Below are positions 33,462 to 42,054 of a DNA stretch of 47,957 bases, in pieces. The notes below the pieces were generated by a model that ran no database searches, had not been told where the DNA came from, and saw only the letters and a list, made by a program, of their open reading frames with translations. Source of the DNA: Desulfobacteraceae bacterium UBA5616 (GTDB taxonomy: Bacteria; Desulfobacterota; Desulfobacteria; Desulfobacterales; UBA5616). Every line of letters begins with the position of its first letter. The first letter of the stretch is position 1. The DNA lies in contig DIKO01000095.1 of the NCBI GenBank assembly GCA_002423615.1, forward strand, positions 1 to 47,957. The letters are read 5' to 3'. The position numbers and the translations under genes were made by a program.

Positions 33462-34633
33462 TTTCACACATCCCCTTCCATTTCTTCATTTCTGATGCAT
33501 CCCATCCCATGACCCTGCGAAGTGCCCTGTGGGAGGCGCCGATCCCCTCGAGTCGCCTGCCGGGGCCTGCAGAGGCTGAAAAAATCGGCAGGGTCAGTTA
33601 TGGGGACTATTTCCTTGCCGTGGAATCCTTTTTGTCCGGGAATGATTTTAAGCCCCTGTTGCTTTCGGTTTCATCCTGCACCGGACTTCCCGCGAAATCT
33701 GAACATATTGAATGCATACGCGTATTTCTGGTGAAACACGGTGAATTTTATCATCCTTCTCACATTGAAGCGGATATCGGCGGGAACTGCTTTAAATTTG
33801 TACTGAACGTGGCGACGGCCCCTGCGGGTTTTGCTCTGATCAATCGTGAATACAACCTCCTGGACCATCTCGGCCGGTGTTTTCCTTATGGCTTTATTCC
33901 AAGGGTATACGATATCGGCCGGGTAAAAACTTCCGTAGGTCGCCCCGTTGAGATGTTCATTGGAGAATGGTTTGAGGGTTTCTATGAATTTCATCTGTCC
34001 CATGATCCGGGTTCCGGCAGGACAGGTATCGTTGTATGGGATGGGAAAAAAGGCCCCCATTTCCTCTCTGAAGCCCAGGTTTTTCAATTATACGAACACA
34101 TTGCCCACATCCTCACGGCCTATTACAATCCCTTCACCTTCGAACATATTTTTTCCTGGCACCACGCCGCAGGAGACTTTATCCTGAAGAAAGAAAAAGG
34201 CAATCTGTCGATCAGGCTTATAACCATACGAAATTATGGACCGATGTTGGAAAATGCGGAAAAACGCCTGGAAACCGTCTTAGATGGCCTTCTGATTTTT
34301 TTAATGAATTTATCCATACGCTTAAGGGTTGACCGACTTGACGGCGTGGGGGAGTACGCATGGGCCGGCGAACAGGCGGCGAAAGGCACGGTATGGGGTT
34401 TCTTCAACGGGCTGGACCGTCAGGTCGGTCTGGAACTTATTCCCATTGAGTTGGCGGACGGGTTTAAATCCTATCTTTCCGCCTTCAGTGAGGAAGACCT
34501 CCTGGAATGGTTTGCCCCCATGATTGGAGGCTTTCATCCGGACACCCCGGGATTGACCTTGATCCTAAACAACCTTGACAAACATGTCAGAGAACTTTAT
34601 CACTATATAAAAAATTTTCTCTATTGCGTTTGA
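33458..34633 (+). CDS. Unrecognised protein, possibly kinase/APH-like fold
   Basis: A 391-aa protein I do not recognise. The GTG start overlaps the TPR stop; an ATG at 33509 is an alternative. There is a central part with strand-turn patterns resembling a protein-kinase or aminoglycoside-phosphotransferase N-lobe (FKFVLNVATAPAGFALINRE, then YNLLDHL and VEMFIGEWFEG) and a later H-rich IFSWHHAAGDFILKK, which could be a degenerate catalytic loop. The classical HxD and DxG motifs are not obvious. No signal or TM segment was seen. Coupling to the TPR protein is the only functional clue. Confidence 0.6.
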   Translation: MISHIPFHFFISDASHPMTLRSALWEAPIPSSRLPGPAEAEKIGRVSYGDYFLAVESFLSGNDFKPLLLSVSSCTGLPAKSEHIECIRVFLVKHGEFYHPSHIEADIGGNCFKFVLNVATAPAGFALINREYNLLDHLGRCFPYGFIPRVYDIGRVKTSVGRPVEMFIGEWFEGFYEFHLSHDPGSGRTGIVVWDGKKGPHFLSEAQVFQLYEHIAHILTAYYNPFTFEHIFSWHHAAGDFILKKEKGNLSIRLITIRNYGPMLENAEKRLETVLDGLLIFLMNLSIRLRVDRLDGVGEYAWAGEQAAKGTVWGFFNGLDRQVGLELIPIELADGFKSYLSAFSEEDLLEWFAPMIGGFHPDTPGLTLILNNLDKHVRELYHYIKNFLYCV

Positions 34634-34853
34634 ATCCGCTTTTGTGATATATTTTAAAAGAATTTTTCTTTATAACAAGATACTACATTTTCAAAATTTA
34701 AATTGATCGTTTGAAGCTGACTGTCGCAACATCTGGGTTAACTCTTTAAGAGGGAGGTTTTTTTTCATCTCGAGCATCATAATATTTTGGTCGCGCACTA
34801 ATTTGGACTGTTTAAACCAACTCGAAGATTAACACAAAAAAGGAGGGACGAAA

Positions 34854-35924
34854 ATGGCACTAGGAAGAAAATCGATTATTGCAGGGATACTGATCCTGTC
34901 ACTATGCATGGCAGGAAGCGTATTGGGTGAAATCAGGCCCGGCGCCGTCACTATTTCACCCATGGCTGGAGGTCTGTATTATGACCGCGAACTGGGCCTC
35001 GATGAAGACAGTCACCCCAATTTGTTCAGTTGGGGGCTGGGATATAACCTCAACAAAAACTGGGCCATAGAGTTTCTGTATGGAATGGCCGAGCCTGAAA
35101 CGGATCAAGGTGGCATAAGCGTTGATGTTTATCAATATCAGGTAGATGGCGTATTTCACTTACTGCCTGATAACAAAATTACGCCCTACCTGGCAGGCGG
35201 CATCGGCGCCATTACTTACGATTCGGAACTGCGGGGGAAGGACAGCAACACCAAGGCCCAACTGAATGTAGGCGGCGGTTTGAAAATGGAATTGACCGAT
35301 ATTTTTGCTCTGAGAGCGGACGTCCGTAGAATGATGGCAATTGACTCGTCAGATTTCGGAGACGCCGATAAAGACCATAACTGGTCATACCTTTTGGGAA
35401 TTACCATGTCCTTCGGCGGTGAGAAGGAAGTCATGGCCGTAGCCGAGCCTACGCCAGAGCCCGAGCCCGCACCGGCCCCGGCTCCTGTTGTCGAAACTCC
35501 GTGTACGGACACTGACGGTGACGGCGTATGTGATGATGTTGACAAATGCGCCAATACCCCAAAGGGAGCGGTTGTCGATGAAAGAGGCTGCTGGGTTATC
35601 AGCTGCGTTGTTCTGTTTGACTTTGACAGCGCCGATTTAAAACCCGAGGCCAAAGTAGAACTGGATAAGATATACGATATTTTAAAGCAAGATGGATTGA
35701 CGGTTGAAATCCAGGGATACACCTGTAATATCGGAACCGAAGAATACAACCGCAAGCTTTCCGAACGTCGTGCAGAGTCCGTCAAATCCTATATGCTGGA
35801 AAAAGGCATTCCTGAAGACAGACTGACCACCGTGGGATACGGCGAAAGCAATCCGGCTGCATCCAATGATACCGAAGAGGGACGCTCCAAAAACCGGCGT
35901 GTAGAATTCAAGCCCATGAATTAA
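34854..35924 (+). CDS. OmpA-family outer-membrane porin with calcium-type TSP3 linker
   Basis: A 356-aa outer membrane protein. The signal peptide is about residues 1-25 (ILILSLCMAGSVLG). An eight-stranded barrel follows to about 190. A PEPEPAPAPAP linker and a thrombospondin type-3-like acidic loop (DTDGDGVCDDVDKC) come next. The OmpA C-terminal domain from about 255 (FDFDSADLKPEAK) has LSERRAESV. The peptidoglycan-site Asp of the usual GHTDxxG is replaced: GYTCNIG here. A strong ribosome site (AAAGGAGGGAC) precedes the start, and a terminator follows. Confidence 0.92.
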   Translation: MALGRKSIIAGILILSLCMAGSVLGEIRPGAVTISPMAGGLYYDRELGLDEDSHPNLFSWGLGYNLNKNWAIEFLYGMAEPETDQGGISVDVYQYQVDGVFHLLPDNKITPYLAGGIGAITYDSELRGKDSNTKAQLNVGGGLKMELTDIFALRADVRRMMAIDSSDFGDADKDHNWSYLLGITMSFGGEKEVMAVAEPTPEPEPAPAPAPVVETPCTDTDGDGVCDDVDKCANTPKGAVVDERGCWVISCVVLFDFDSADLKPEAKVELDKIYDILKQDGLTVEIQGYTCNIGTEEYNRKLSERRAESVKSYMLEKGIPEDRLTTVGYGESNPAASNDTEEGRSKNRRVEFKPMN

Positions 35925-35949
35925 ACGTATTTTATAAATTTTTTCCCTG

Positions 35950-35985
35950 AATAATAACGGGATGCATTCGCATCCCGTTATTATT
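35950..35985. terminator. Rho-independent terminator after the ompA-like gene
   Basis: Perfect 16-bp stem AATAATAACGGGATGC / GCATCCCGTTATTATT with loop ATTC, followed by TTCC and T-rich DNA. The A/T-flanked stem can work in both directions, and the next gene is convergent. Confidence 0.88.
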
Positions 35986-36013
35986 TTCCGCTTTTAAAGG
36001 TGCCCCGGTTAAG

Positions 36014-36754
36014 TTAAAAACTGTAGGAAACACTGAGGACACCGAATGTATTAACATCCTGGGCGAAGTCACCATCCGGAAGCTTGTCGTCGTCAAAGGC
36101 ATCGGTGTAGTTAACGGAAGCCGTCAGGCTCAAGGATTCGCTGATGGCGTAGTTTACTCCCAGGGTCAACAGGTAATCGAAAAACCCGGCATCCCCGTCA
36201 GCCGCATATTCATCGCCTGCGTAACCCGCCGCAGCCGCCAGATCAATGCTTACCGGTTCGATCAAGGGGATGTTATAGTTCAGGCTGAAATTGATGTAAT
36301 AGTCTTCCACTTCATCGAAATCATAGTAGCCCTTCAATCCAGCGGAAAGATTTTCGATGATATCCATGCCGAGGCTTAAGTAAATTTCCCTGGTTCCCAG
36401 GGCTCCTCCCTCATCCGTCTGGGGAAAGAGGTATTCAATATAACCCAGAGACACACTTACGGGGTCCACATCAAAAGAATAGGACAGGGTCAAATCGATT
36501 TCCGAAAACTGTCCTGAATCCAGCTGGTCGCCGTAATCGTCCAGGTCCATATTTCCCCAGACGTTTAAACCGAATCCACCATTGCCGACATCAATGCTGG
36601 GCTGAAAGACCAACCCGTCGTTAAAGGTAATGCCACGCCATACATAGGCTGAACTCAGTGCGGATCCAACCTTCACATCCGCTGCTCCAGCACCCCGAGC
36701 CCAACCGTATGCTAAAAATACCCCAGCCAGTGCGATGATGACTAATTTTTTCAC
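36014..36754 (-). CDS. TorF-family putative porin
   Basis: A 246-aa outer-membrane beta-barrel. The GTG start (36754) follows GGGAGGAATC, and a signal peptide runs to about residue 24 (ALAGVFLAYGWARGAGA). Alternating strands and a typical C-terminal Phe (VLSVSYSF) support barrel insertion. The sequence type (VKVGSALSSAYVWRGITF, LNYNIPLIEPVSIDLAAAAGY) matches TorF putative porins of Proteobacteria. The transported substrate is unknown. A short ORF with a strong ribosome site lies just upstream on the same strand. Confidence 0.88.
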   Translation of the reverse strand: MKKLVIIALAGVFLAYGWARGAGAADVKVGSALSSAYVWRGITFNDGLVFQPSIDVGNGGFGLNVWGNMDLDDYGDQLDSGQFSEIDLTLSYSFDVDPVSVSLGYIEYLFPQTDEGGALGTREIYLSLGMDIIENLSAGLKGYYDFDEVEDYYINFSLNYNIPLIEPVSIDLAAAAGYAGDEYAADGDAGFFDYLLTLGVNYAISESLSLTASVNYTDAFDDDKLPDGDFAQDVNTFGVLSVSYSF

Positions 36755-37293
36755 GATTCCTCCCGATAAATTGAATAAATTTTATTAAAGCCTTATCTTA
36801 TGGACAGCCCCTTTTTTTCATTTAGGCAGTACCATCGGGCCTGCACGTTTGGTTTCGATTGCCCGATTCAATTTTTTCATCAGCATTTTCTCCTTTCTCC
36901 GTTTTGAGTAAAACCTTAATCAGCATCATCAAAATTAGTTAATTCTGAATGCACTGAGCATGCCAGTTTTTCATTTCCTGTTAAAATTCATATTTTGTAG
37001 TAATTTTAGCTTCATATAAATGGCTACCCAAAACATTAAACCAACATAAATCGACGTATATGTATTATTTGATTTATTTAAATACATTTTTGCATTTTAA
37101 AAAGTTAGATCCATAAAAATTATTTTTTCGCATTTTTAGCGCCCGCCGTCTAATTTGATGACGAAATCAAAAAAATAACTTGATTTTACCGGATAAGATG
37201 GATTAAGGTTTCCGAAATTAAAAATTGATCCATTTCTCAAGATCCCGCAAACTGATACTGATCGAATATCTGTATTAAAATTAGAATCTTAGG
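36755..37293. other. Long AT-rich intergenic region
   Basis: This 539-bp stretch separates two divergent genes. The torF-proximal part (to about 36910) carries a small ORF with a good ribosome site. The remainder (36910-37290) is very AT-rich with runs of A and T and no coding signal, terminator or recognised RNA. It probably holds the promoters of both flanking genes. Confidence 0.6.
36818..36886 (-). CDS. Putative 22-residue peptide
   Basis: On the minus strand ATG at 36886 begins a 22-codon ORF, preceded by AGAAAGGAGAAA at ideal spacing. The peptide starts MLMKKLNRAIETKRAG and ends PMVLPK. It lies 63 bp upstream of the torF start and in the same direction. The strong initiation context is the reason for listing it; there is no homology evidence, so a leader peptide or a conserved microprotein are both possible. 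Confidence 0.4.
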   Translation of the reverse strand: MLMKKLNRAIETKRAGPMVLPK

Positions 37294-37884
37294 ATGATGA
37301 CAGAAAATTCTCTATTCGATACTACAGGACACCACAGGCTTAAATTGGATCGCAGGAATTTTTTGAAAGTAAGCGCACTCGCGCTGCTCGGCAGTTTCTG
37401 CCCCGTCCCTGCATTTGCATATTCCAACCCCAGCTTATTTCCCAACAAACGCCTGTCTTTTTACAATGTCCACACGGATGAAAAAATTGATGTGAATTAC
37501 TGCATCAAGGGGAGATATTCTACCAAGGGGTTGAAAGCCATCAATTACATACTGCGGGATTTTCGTACAGATGATGTTTGCACTATAGATATGGGACTTC
37601 TGGACCTTCTTTACGGCATTTCGAGGAAACTGAACATCCGTGAGCCATTTCATATTGTTTCGGGATACAGGTCTCCCGCCACGAACGCAATGCTTCGAAA
37701 AAAAAGCAGCGCCGTAGCCAGGAACAGTTACCACCTCAAAGGCAAGGCCATTGACGTTCGACTGCCCGATCTGAGTCTTTACAAACTCAAAAAAACCGCC
37801 GTAAAATTAAAGGCGGGCGGAGTGGGATATTACCCGGATTCGGATTTTGTGCATCTGGATATCGGTCCCATCAGGCACTGGTGA
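37294..37884 (+). CDS. Tat-exported DUF882 / M15-like peptidase domain protein
   Basis: A 196-aa protein with a twin-arginine leader (R20-R21, DRRNFLKVSALALLG) and a mature C-terminal domain of the YcbK/DUF882, D-Ala-D-Ala-carboxypeptidase-like type. The zinc-site motifs are visible: GYRSPATNAMLR, YHLKGKAIDVRL (His and Asp) and FVHLDIG (His). It is probably periplasmic and acts on or binds peptidoglycan peptides. It converges on the TonB-receptor gene with a 30-bp gap. Confidence 0.9.
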   Translation: MMTENSLFDTTGHHRLKLDRRNFLKVSALALLGSFCPVPAFAYSNPSLFPNKRLSFYNVHTDEKIDVNYCIKGRYSTKGLKAINYILRDFRTDDVCTIDMGLLDLLYGISRKLNIREPFHIVSGYRSPATNAMLRKKSSAVARNSYHLKGKAIDVRLPDLSLYKLKKTAVKLKAGGVGYYPDSDFVHLDIGPIRHW

Positions 37885-37914
37885 GATAAGTTCTTTCCGT
37901 TTTGCAGCCTTCTA

Positions 37915-39768
37915 TTAAAGGTCCCTGTTGAAACGCACTCCCCCCACAATCCATCTGCCCGGCGCCGGCCCAAACCCATTATCGATATACGTTTCATTAA
38001 AAATATTGGTAATATCCAGAAACATTTCAAAGAGATTCCAGCGGCAGGTGAAACGGGAGTCCGCCACGATATGTGAAGCCCCATTCATTCGCTTTTCATA
38101 GCGAACCTTAATACTCTGGACCAGAGGATCCGCCCACGCAATGGAAATTGCGCCATTCAACTGGTCTCGCAGGTGGTCGAGGACATACTTTGATTCAAAA
38201 TCTCCCGTATCCCTGTCGGAATCCAGCCGGGTATAGGCGATTTGAAAATTAACCCGGTGGAACCGGTCAAATAGAACACCCGGATAAATGTCCAGTGACG
38301 TTTCTGCTCCCCGGGTGTCCATATCCGCAATGTTCCGGACTTTCCAGACCGCCCCCCCCGGTTCCCTGGACCAATCGATGACATTTTCCGCATCCCGATA
38401 AAACAAACTGATGCCGATGCCCAAACCATTTTTGAACCGCCGAAGACCGACTTCACCGGTCCAGGCCTTTTCGGCCACGAGTTCAGAATTTCCCTGGTTG
38501 GCGGGGGTATTGTAATACAGTTCGGTATAGGTGGGGATGCGGAAGGATCGCGCCACCGAGGCAAATCCGTTGATACCGCTTCCCAGCTGGATGTTGACAT
38601 CGGCGCCCGGCCAGTACTCCCATCCCCACTCGCCGTATTTCATTATGGAAGCGCCCATCCCCAATTGCACAGGCTCAACCGGGAAAATTTGATGTTCAAA
38701 AAACAAGCCGTACCGCCTGCGGTCATGATCCCCGAGATTGGAACTTTTCAGATTCTCCTCGATGATCTCACCGCCGAAGGCCGTTTCCCCCAGAATAGAT
38801 TCAAACCGGTTATGGACCTGGAAACCATAGGAATCGGTCTGATGCCGGTTTTGAAACCAGTTACCACTGATATCGATATCAAAGATATCCTCATTACGAC
38901 GCCAGAACACCTTGGGGGAAAAATCCACCCGGGAGAGTTTAAACTCCCCACCCCCGTACGCCAGCAAGGTATCGGTATTCTCGCGTTGGTCCGGGAATGC
39001 GTCGCTGTAAAATTTATAGGCGCCGAAATCATTTTCCGTGTAGCCCAATCCAATTTTTACGGCGTGATTTTTTCCTTTTATAGCCCCCTTATATGAAATT
39101 GTTTTCGTGTCAAAATCCGTTTCTTCAGATTTCAAATAACCGGAAGAGCCGCGATGAGAGACAGATACCCGGTTTGACAGGCCCTTGATTTTACCGGAAG
39201 CGTTCCCATTGATTCCGTAATATTCATGCTGCCCCAATTCAAGACCGCCGGCGACCGATGTCGTGTCGGGATCCCGGGTGATGATATTGATAACGCCGGA
39301 CATGGCATTGTGGCCGTAGACCCTGGCGCCGGGACCTTTCAGGATCTCGATGCGTTCGATGTCTTCCAGATTGACGGGCAGGTTCATATTATGATGCCCG
39401 GTCTGGGCGTCGCTGACATTGAATCCGTCCACCAGGATCAGGGTTTCCTCAAAGGAGCTTCCCCGTATGGAGACGTCCGCCTGAATTCCCGAAGCACCCC
39501 GCTGTCGGATATCCAGGCCGTTTACCGTCTCCAGCAGATCGGAGATACTGGTTGCCGGGATTGATTCGATCTCTTCCCTGCCGATAACAACCATGGACTG
39601 GGAAACCCTGGAGAGTTGACGGGGGATGGCGCTTCCCGTAACCACCATCTCCTCTATTGAATGGCTTTGGACCTCCTTCCCAGCTGAAACCTCCGACCAT
39701 GAAACCGCCATAAATAGAAATAAACAGAGGAATGCCTTTGTGAGATCTTTGAGTGATTTGTTTTTCAT
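37915..39768 (-). CDS. TonB-dependent outer-membrane receptor, BtuB-like
   Basis: A 617-aa receptor. I start at 39768 (MKNKSLKDL) because AAAGGG precedes it and a signal peptide (AFLCLFLFMAVSWSEVSA) follows directly; an in-frame ATG at 39816 adds 16 unlikely residues. A TonB-box-like EEMVVTGSA segment follows. The plug (about 35-160) shows GSAIPRQLSRVSQSMVVIG, DLLETVNGLDIRQRG, DVSIRGSSFEETLILVDG and NAMSGVINIITR; the barrel continues to FNRDL. Vitamin B12, iron chelates or other metallophores are the usual substrates. It is 98 bp from thiM on the same strand, but it is not clear that they share a transcript. Confidence 0.9.
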   Translation of the reverse strand: MKNKSLKDLTKAFLCLFLFMAVSWSEVSAGKEVQSHSIEEMVVTGSAIPRQLSRVSQSMVVIGREEIESIPATSISDLLETVNGLDIRQRGASGIQADVSIRGSSFEETLILVDGFNVSDAQTGHHNMNLPVNLEDIERIEILKGPGARVYGHNAMSGVINIITRDPDTTSVAGGLELGQHEYYGINGNASGKIKGLSNRVSVSHRGSSGYLKSEETDFDTKTISYKGAIKGKNHAVKIGLGYTENDFGAYKFYSDAFPDQRENTDTLLAYGGGEFKLSRVDFSPKVFWRRNEDIFDIDISGNWFQNRHQTDSYGFQVHNRFESILGETAFGGEIIEENLKSSNLGDHDRRRYGLFFEHQIFPVEPVQLGMGASIMKYGEWGWEYWPGADVNIQLGSGINGFASVARSFRIPTYTELYYNTPANQGNSELVAEKAWTGEVGLRRFKNGLGIGISLFYRDAENVIDWSREPGGAVWKVRNIADMDTRGAETSLDIYPGVLFDRFHRVNFQIAYTRLDSDRDTGDFESKYVLDHLRDQLNGAISIAWADPLVQSIKVRYEKRMNGASHIVADSRFTCRWNLFEMFLDITNIFNETYIDNGFGPAPGRWIVGGVRFNRDL

Positions 39769-39808
39769 TTTCGTTAACCCTTTCGTATAGAAACGGCTGA
39801 TTTTTTGG

Positions 39809-39828
39809 TTAGCCAAGTCTAATATTAG
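39809..39828. promoter_or_regulatory. Palindromes in the receptor promoter region
   Basis: TTAG-CCAAGT-CTAA (39809-39822) and CTAATATTAG (39819-39828) lie 41-60 bp upstream of the receptor start. Such TTAG/CTAA elements recall DtxR/IdeR-type metal regulator sites, but the match to the 19-bp consensus is poor. Confidence 0.3.
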
Positions 39829-39866
39829 GTTAACGAAATATTGTAAAGCGTTCTTTTAGGGACGGT

Positions 39867-40679
39867 TTATTTAATTTTGGCCCTTTCTCCGAGTTCCCGG
39901 GGAGTGATGGTGAAAAGCGCGTTGAGAAGCTCGATCATAAACGTGCCGGGGGCATCTGCTTTTTCACCGGCGATTTCCCCTGCCAGGCCGAAAAACGCCA
40001 GGGCCCCGGCGGCAGCATGAACGGGATCACCCTCAACCGCATGAAAGGCCCCTATGAGGGCCGTGGCCGTGCACCCGGTTCCGGTAATGCGGGCCATTAA
40101 GGGATGTCCGTTTGAAACTTGAAGGGTACGGCTTCCGTCTGTAACCATATCTACCGGTCCGGTAATCACGATGATGGTTTTCAATTCCCGTGCAAGTAAT
40201 TTCGCCGTTTGCGCGGCGTCACCCAACGAATGGACGGCGTCCACGCCTTTAGTCCTTGAACCGGTCTCTTTCAGAGAAAGGATTTCCGAAGCATTGCCCC
40301 GGATGACGGAAACCCGCGTTTCCTGGATGATTTTTTTTGCCGCCTGGGTGCGAAATGGCGTCGCCCCCGATCCTACGGGATCCAGAATAATTGGAATGCC
40401 GTTCCGGGCGGCCTTTTGACCCGCCTTAATCATCGCGGCAATCCATTCTTCGGTCAAAGTCCCGATATTCAAAACCAGGGCTCCGGCATGAACCACCATG
40501 TCCTCAACTTCATTTTCGGCATGGGCCATCACCGGCGAGGCCCCCATTGCCAGAAGGGCATTGGCCGTATAATTCATGACGACAAAATTGGTAATATTAT
40601 GGATCAAAGGCTTTCTTATCCGGATTTCCTCAAGATTTTCCGCAGCTCTTTTTGAATCAGGGTTCATAAATCCTCCCAT
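39867..40679 (-). CDS. thiM: Hydroxyethylthiazole kinase
   Basis: A 270-aa ribokinase-like enzyme phosphorylating the thiamine thiazole alcohol for salvage. Typical motifs are IHNITNFVVMNYTANALLA near residue 25, LDPVGSGATPFR, IRGNASEIL and GTGCTATALIGAF with the catalytic Cys. Length is standard. thiD and thiE are not adjacent, and there is no TPP riboswitch in the 173 bp upstream, which instead hold the LbtU-like gene's terminator. Confidence 0.95.
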   Translation of the reverse strand: MGGFMNPDSKRAAENLEEIRIRKPLIHNITNFVVMNYTANALLAMGASPVMAHAENEVEDMVVHAGALVLNIGTLTEEWIAAMIKAGQKAARNGIPIILDPVGSGATPFRTQAAKKIIQETRVSVIRGNASEILSLKETGSRTKGVDAVHSLGDAAQTAKLLARELKTIIVITGPVDMVTDGSRTLQVSNGHPLMARITGTGCTATALIGAFHAVEGDPVHAAAGALAFFGLAGEIAGEKADAPGTFMIELLNALFTITPRELGERAKIK

Positions 40680-40802
40680 GTTAATTTATGGAGTGTTGGT
40701 CCATTTTATCCTCAAGACCGTTCTCGCTCATGGCATGGAGATCATTCAGCGTTTGTGATTTTTTGTCAATTTTATTTGATGAAGAGAGACTTGTGGAAGG
40801 AT

Positions 40803-40835
40803 AAAAAGGCAGACGCCCCCATGGAAGCTTCTGCC
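40803..40835 (-). terminator. Terminator of the LbtU-like porin gene
   Basis: On the minus strand GGCAGA / TCTGCC (6-bp stem, 16-nt loop) is followed by TTTTT (A-run at 40803-40807), 18 bp past the LbtU-like stop. Confidence 0.68.
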
Positions 40836-40852
40836 GATTGGTGGATAAAAAA

Positions 40853-41917
40853 TTAAAAGGCTACGGCCAATTGAGCAACAGCCGAAATAACATCGTCATG
40901 GTTCTCATATTCACCGCCTTGAAACTCAAAAGCAAGGCGGGTGTTTTCCAACACAGAAAGACTTAAACACCCCCCGTAAAGAACCTCAGGCAAAAAATCC
41001 CCCCCGTCACCGCTTCCTCCGTACCTTACAGCTATTTCAAGAGCTTCCGTTAACAGATAGGCAAGCTCAACATTCCAGGCCGCCGGCTTATAAGATTTTC
41101 CGGAATCGAAAGACAATTCTCCGGCTTTAAAATCCCGTCCTGCGCCCAGGAATTCAGCTTCGAAAAAAAGTTTTTCCCTTACCGTCATTGAGACAAACGT
41201 TGAATATCCGGGTACTTTGTCTTCTACCGTTCCATCAACGGTGGCCACTTCTTCCGTCAATGCATCGGATTCGGCGATATTGCCGATATGGGATACGCCA
41301 ATGGCGATCGTTCCGAATTCAACTTTTGTAAAGGTCAAAGTAAGACCCGCCACATAATCATCGATGTGATCATCAACGTTTTCGGTTTCATTCACATCGC
41401 CGTTAAAAGCGCCTAAAAAAACATTTACGAGGGCATTTTCATATCCGGCAACCACAGCCGTCTCCCGGGTTTCACCCAGCTCCAGGGTCAGGGGATCGCT
41501 GATAAAATGACTTTCAAACTTTCCGAAAGGAACATACTGACGGCCGAAAGAAAGATACAAGGGATATTCTTCATCCCCGAAAAATAGGACAAGGCCTTCA
41601 TCAACTTCAATGTCCGCATCCGGCGCCTCCTCATACAAAAACAAAACATGACCGCAAACATGGGGATTGACTTTTACATCCAGCCCCAGCTCAACGGTTG
41701 CAAGGGATATATCGCTGCTTTCTTCATTGGTCACCCCGGGATCATCATAATTGATTTTCTCATATCCGGCTTCAGCCTCAACACAGCCGCCGACCGTGAT
41801 CTCCATTCCGAAAACCCCGGTATTAAAATTCTGAGCCTCCGCACCCGAAATCAGCATCAGGTTCATGAAAGAAAATATCACCCTTATTCCCCACCACGCC
41901 ACCGACTTTGTTCTCAT
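40853..41917 (-). CDS. LbtU-family putative siderophore porin
   Basis: A 354-aa outer-membrane beta-barrel with a signal peptide (IFSFMNLMLISGAEA). The strand content and the sequence type (TVELGLDVKVNPHVCGHVLF, LYLSFGRQYVPFGKFESH, VAGLTLTFTKVEFG) resemble the LbtU siderophore-uptake porins known from Legionella. A final Phe (AQLAVAF) fits Bam insertion. A TonB box is absent, as in LbtU. Iron-siderophore transport is only inferred. The leader has an attenuator-like hairpin. Confidence 0.8.
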   Translation of the reverse strand: MRTKSVAWWGIRVIFSFMNLMLISGAEAQNFNTGVFGMEITVGGCVEAEAGYEKINYDDPGVTNEESSDISLATVELGLDVKVNPHVCGHVLFLYEEAPDADIEVDEGLVLFFGDEEYPLYLSFGRQYVPFGKFESHFISDPLTLELGETRETAVVAGYENALVNVFLGAFNGDVNETENVDDHIDDYVAGLTLTFTKVEFGTIAIGVSHIGNIAESDALTEEVATVDGTVEDKVPGYSTFVSMTVREKLFFEAEFLGAGRDFKAGELSFDSGKSYKPAAWNVELAYLLTEALEIAVRYGGSGDGGDFLPEVLYGGCLSLSVLENTRLAFEFQGGEYENHDDVISAVAQLAVAF

Positions 41918-41937
41918 TTTTATTTTCTCCCCCGCTC

Positions 41938-41978
41938 AAAAAAAAAGCCACGACAGATAGTGTTCGCCTTCGTGGCGA
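41938..41978 (-). promoter_or_regulatory. Terminator/antiterminator in the LbtU leader (attenuator-like)
   Basis: On the minus strand GCCACGA / TCGTGGC is followed by nine T (A-run 41938-41946), just 21 bp before the LbtU-like ATG, within its own leader. A competing stem TCGCC-ACGAA-GGCGA (41964-41978) uses part of the same terminator arm (GCCACGA), so the two structures exclude each other. This is the layout of an attenuator or riboswitch expression platform. The sensor is unknown. Confidence 0.55.
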
Positions 41979-42033
41979 CCATCCTTCGCGGCTTATCGAG
42001 CAAATTTATATTTGCTATGAAAATAAAATTATT

Positions 42034-42054
42034 ATAAAGTCTTCGTGACTTTAT
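42034..42054 (-). promoter_or_regulatory. ACGAA-loop hairpin in the LbtU-leader region
   Basis: ATAAAGTC-ACGAA-GACTTTAT on the minus strand (8-bp stem) shares its ACGAA loop with the competing hairpin at 41964-41978; a further hairpin AGCAAAT-ATAA-ATTTGCT lies between them (about 42000-42017). Possibly part of the same sensing RNA. Confidence 0.4.

Noticed and set aside
40680..40852. TPP riboswitch upstream of thiM
   Set aside because: None of the conserved CUGAGA or ACCUGAUCUGG-type segments is present; the only structure is the terminator of the preceding porin gene.
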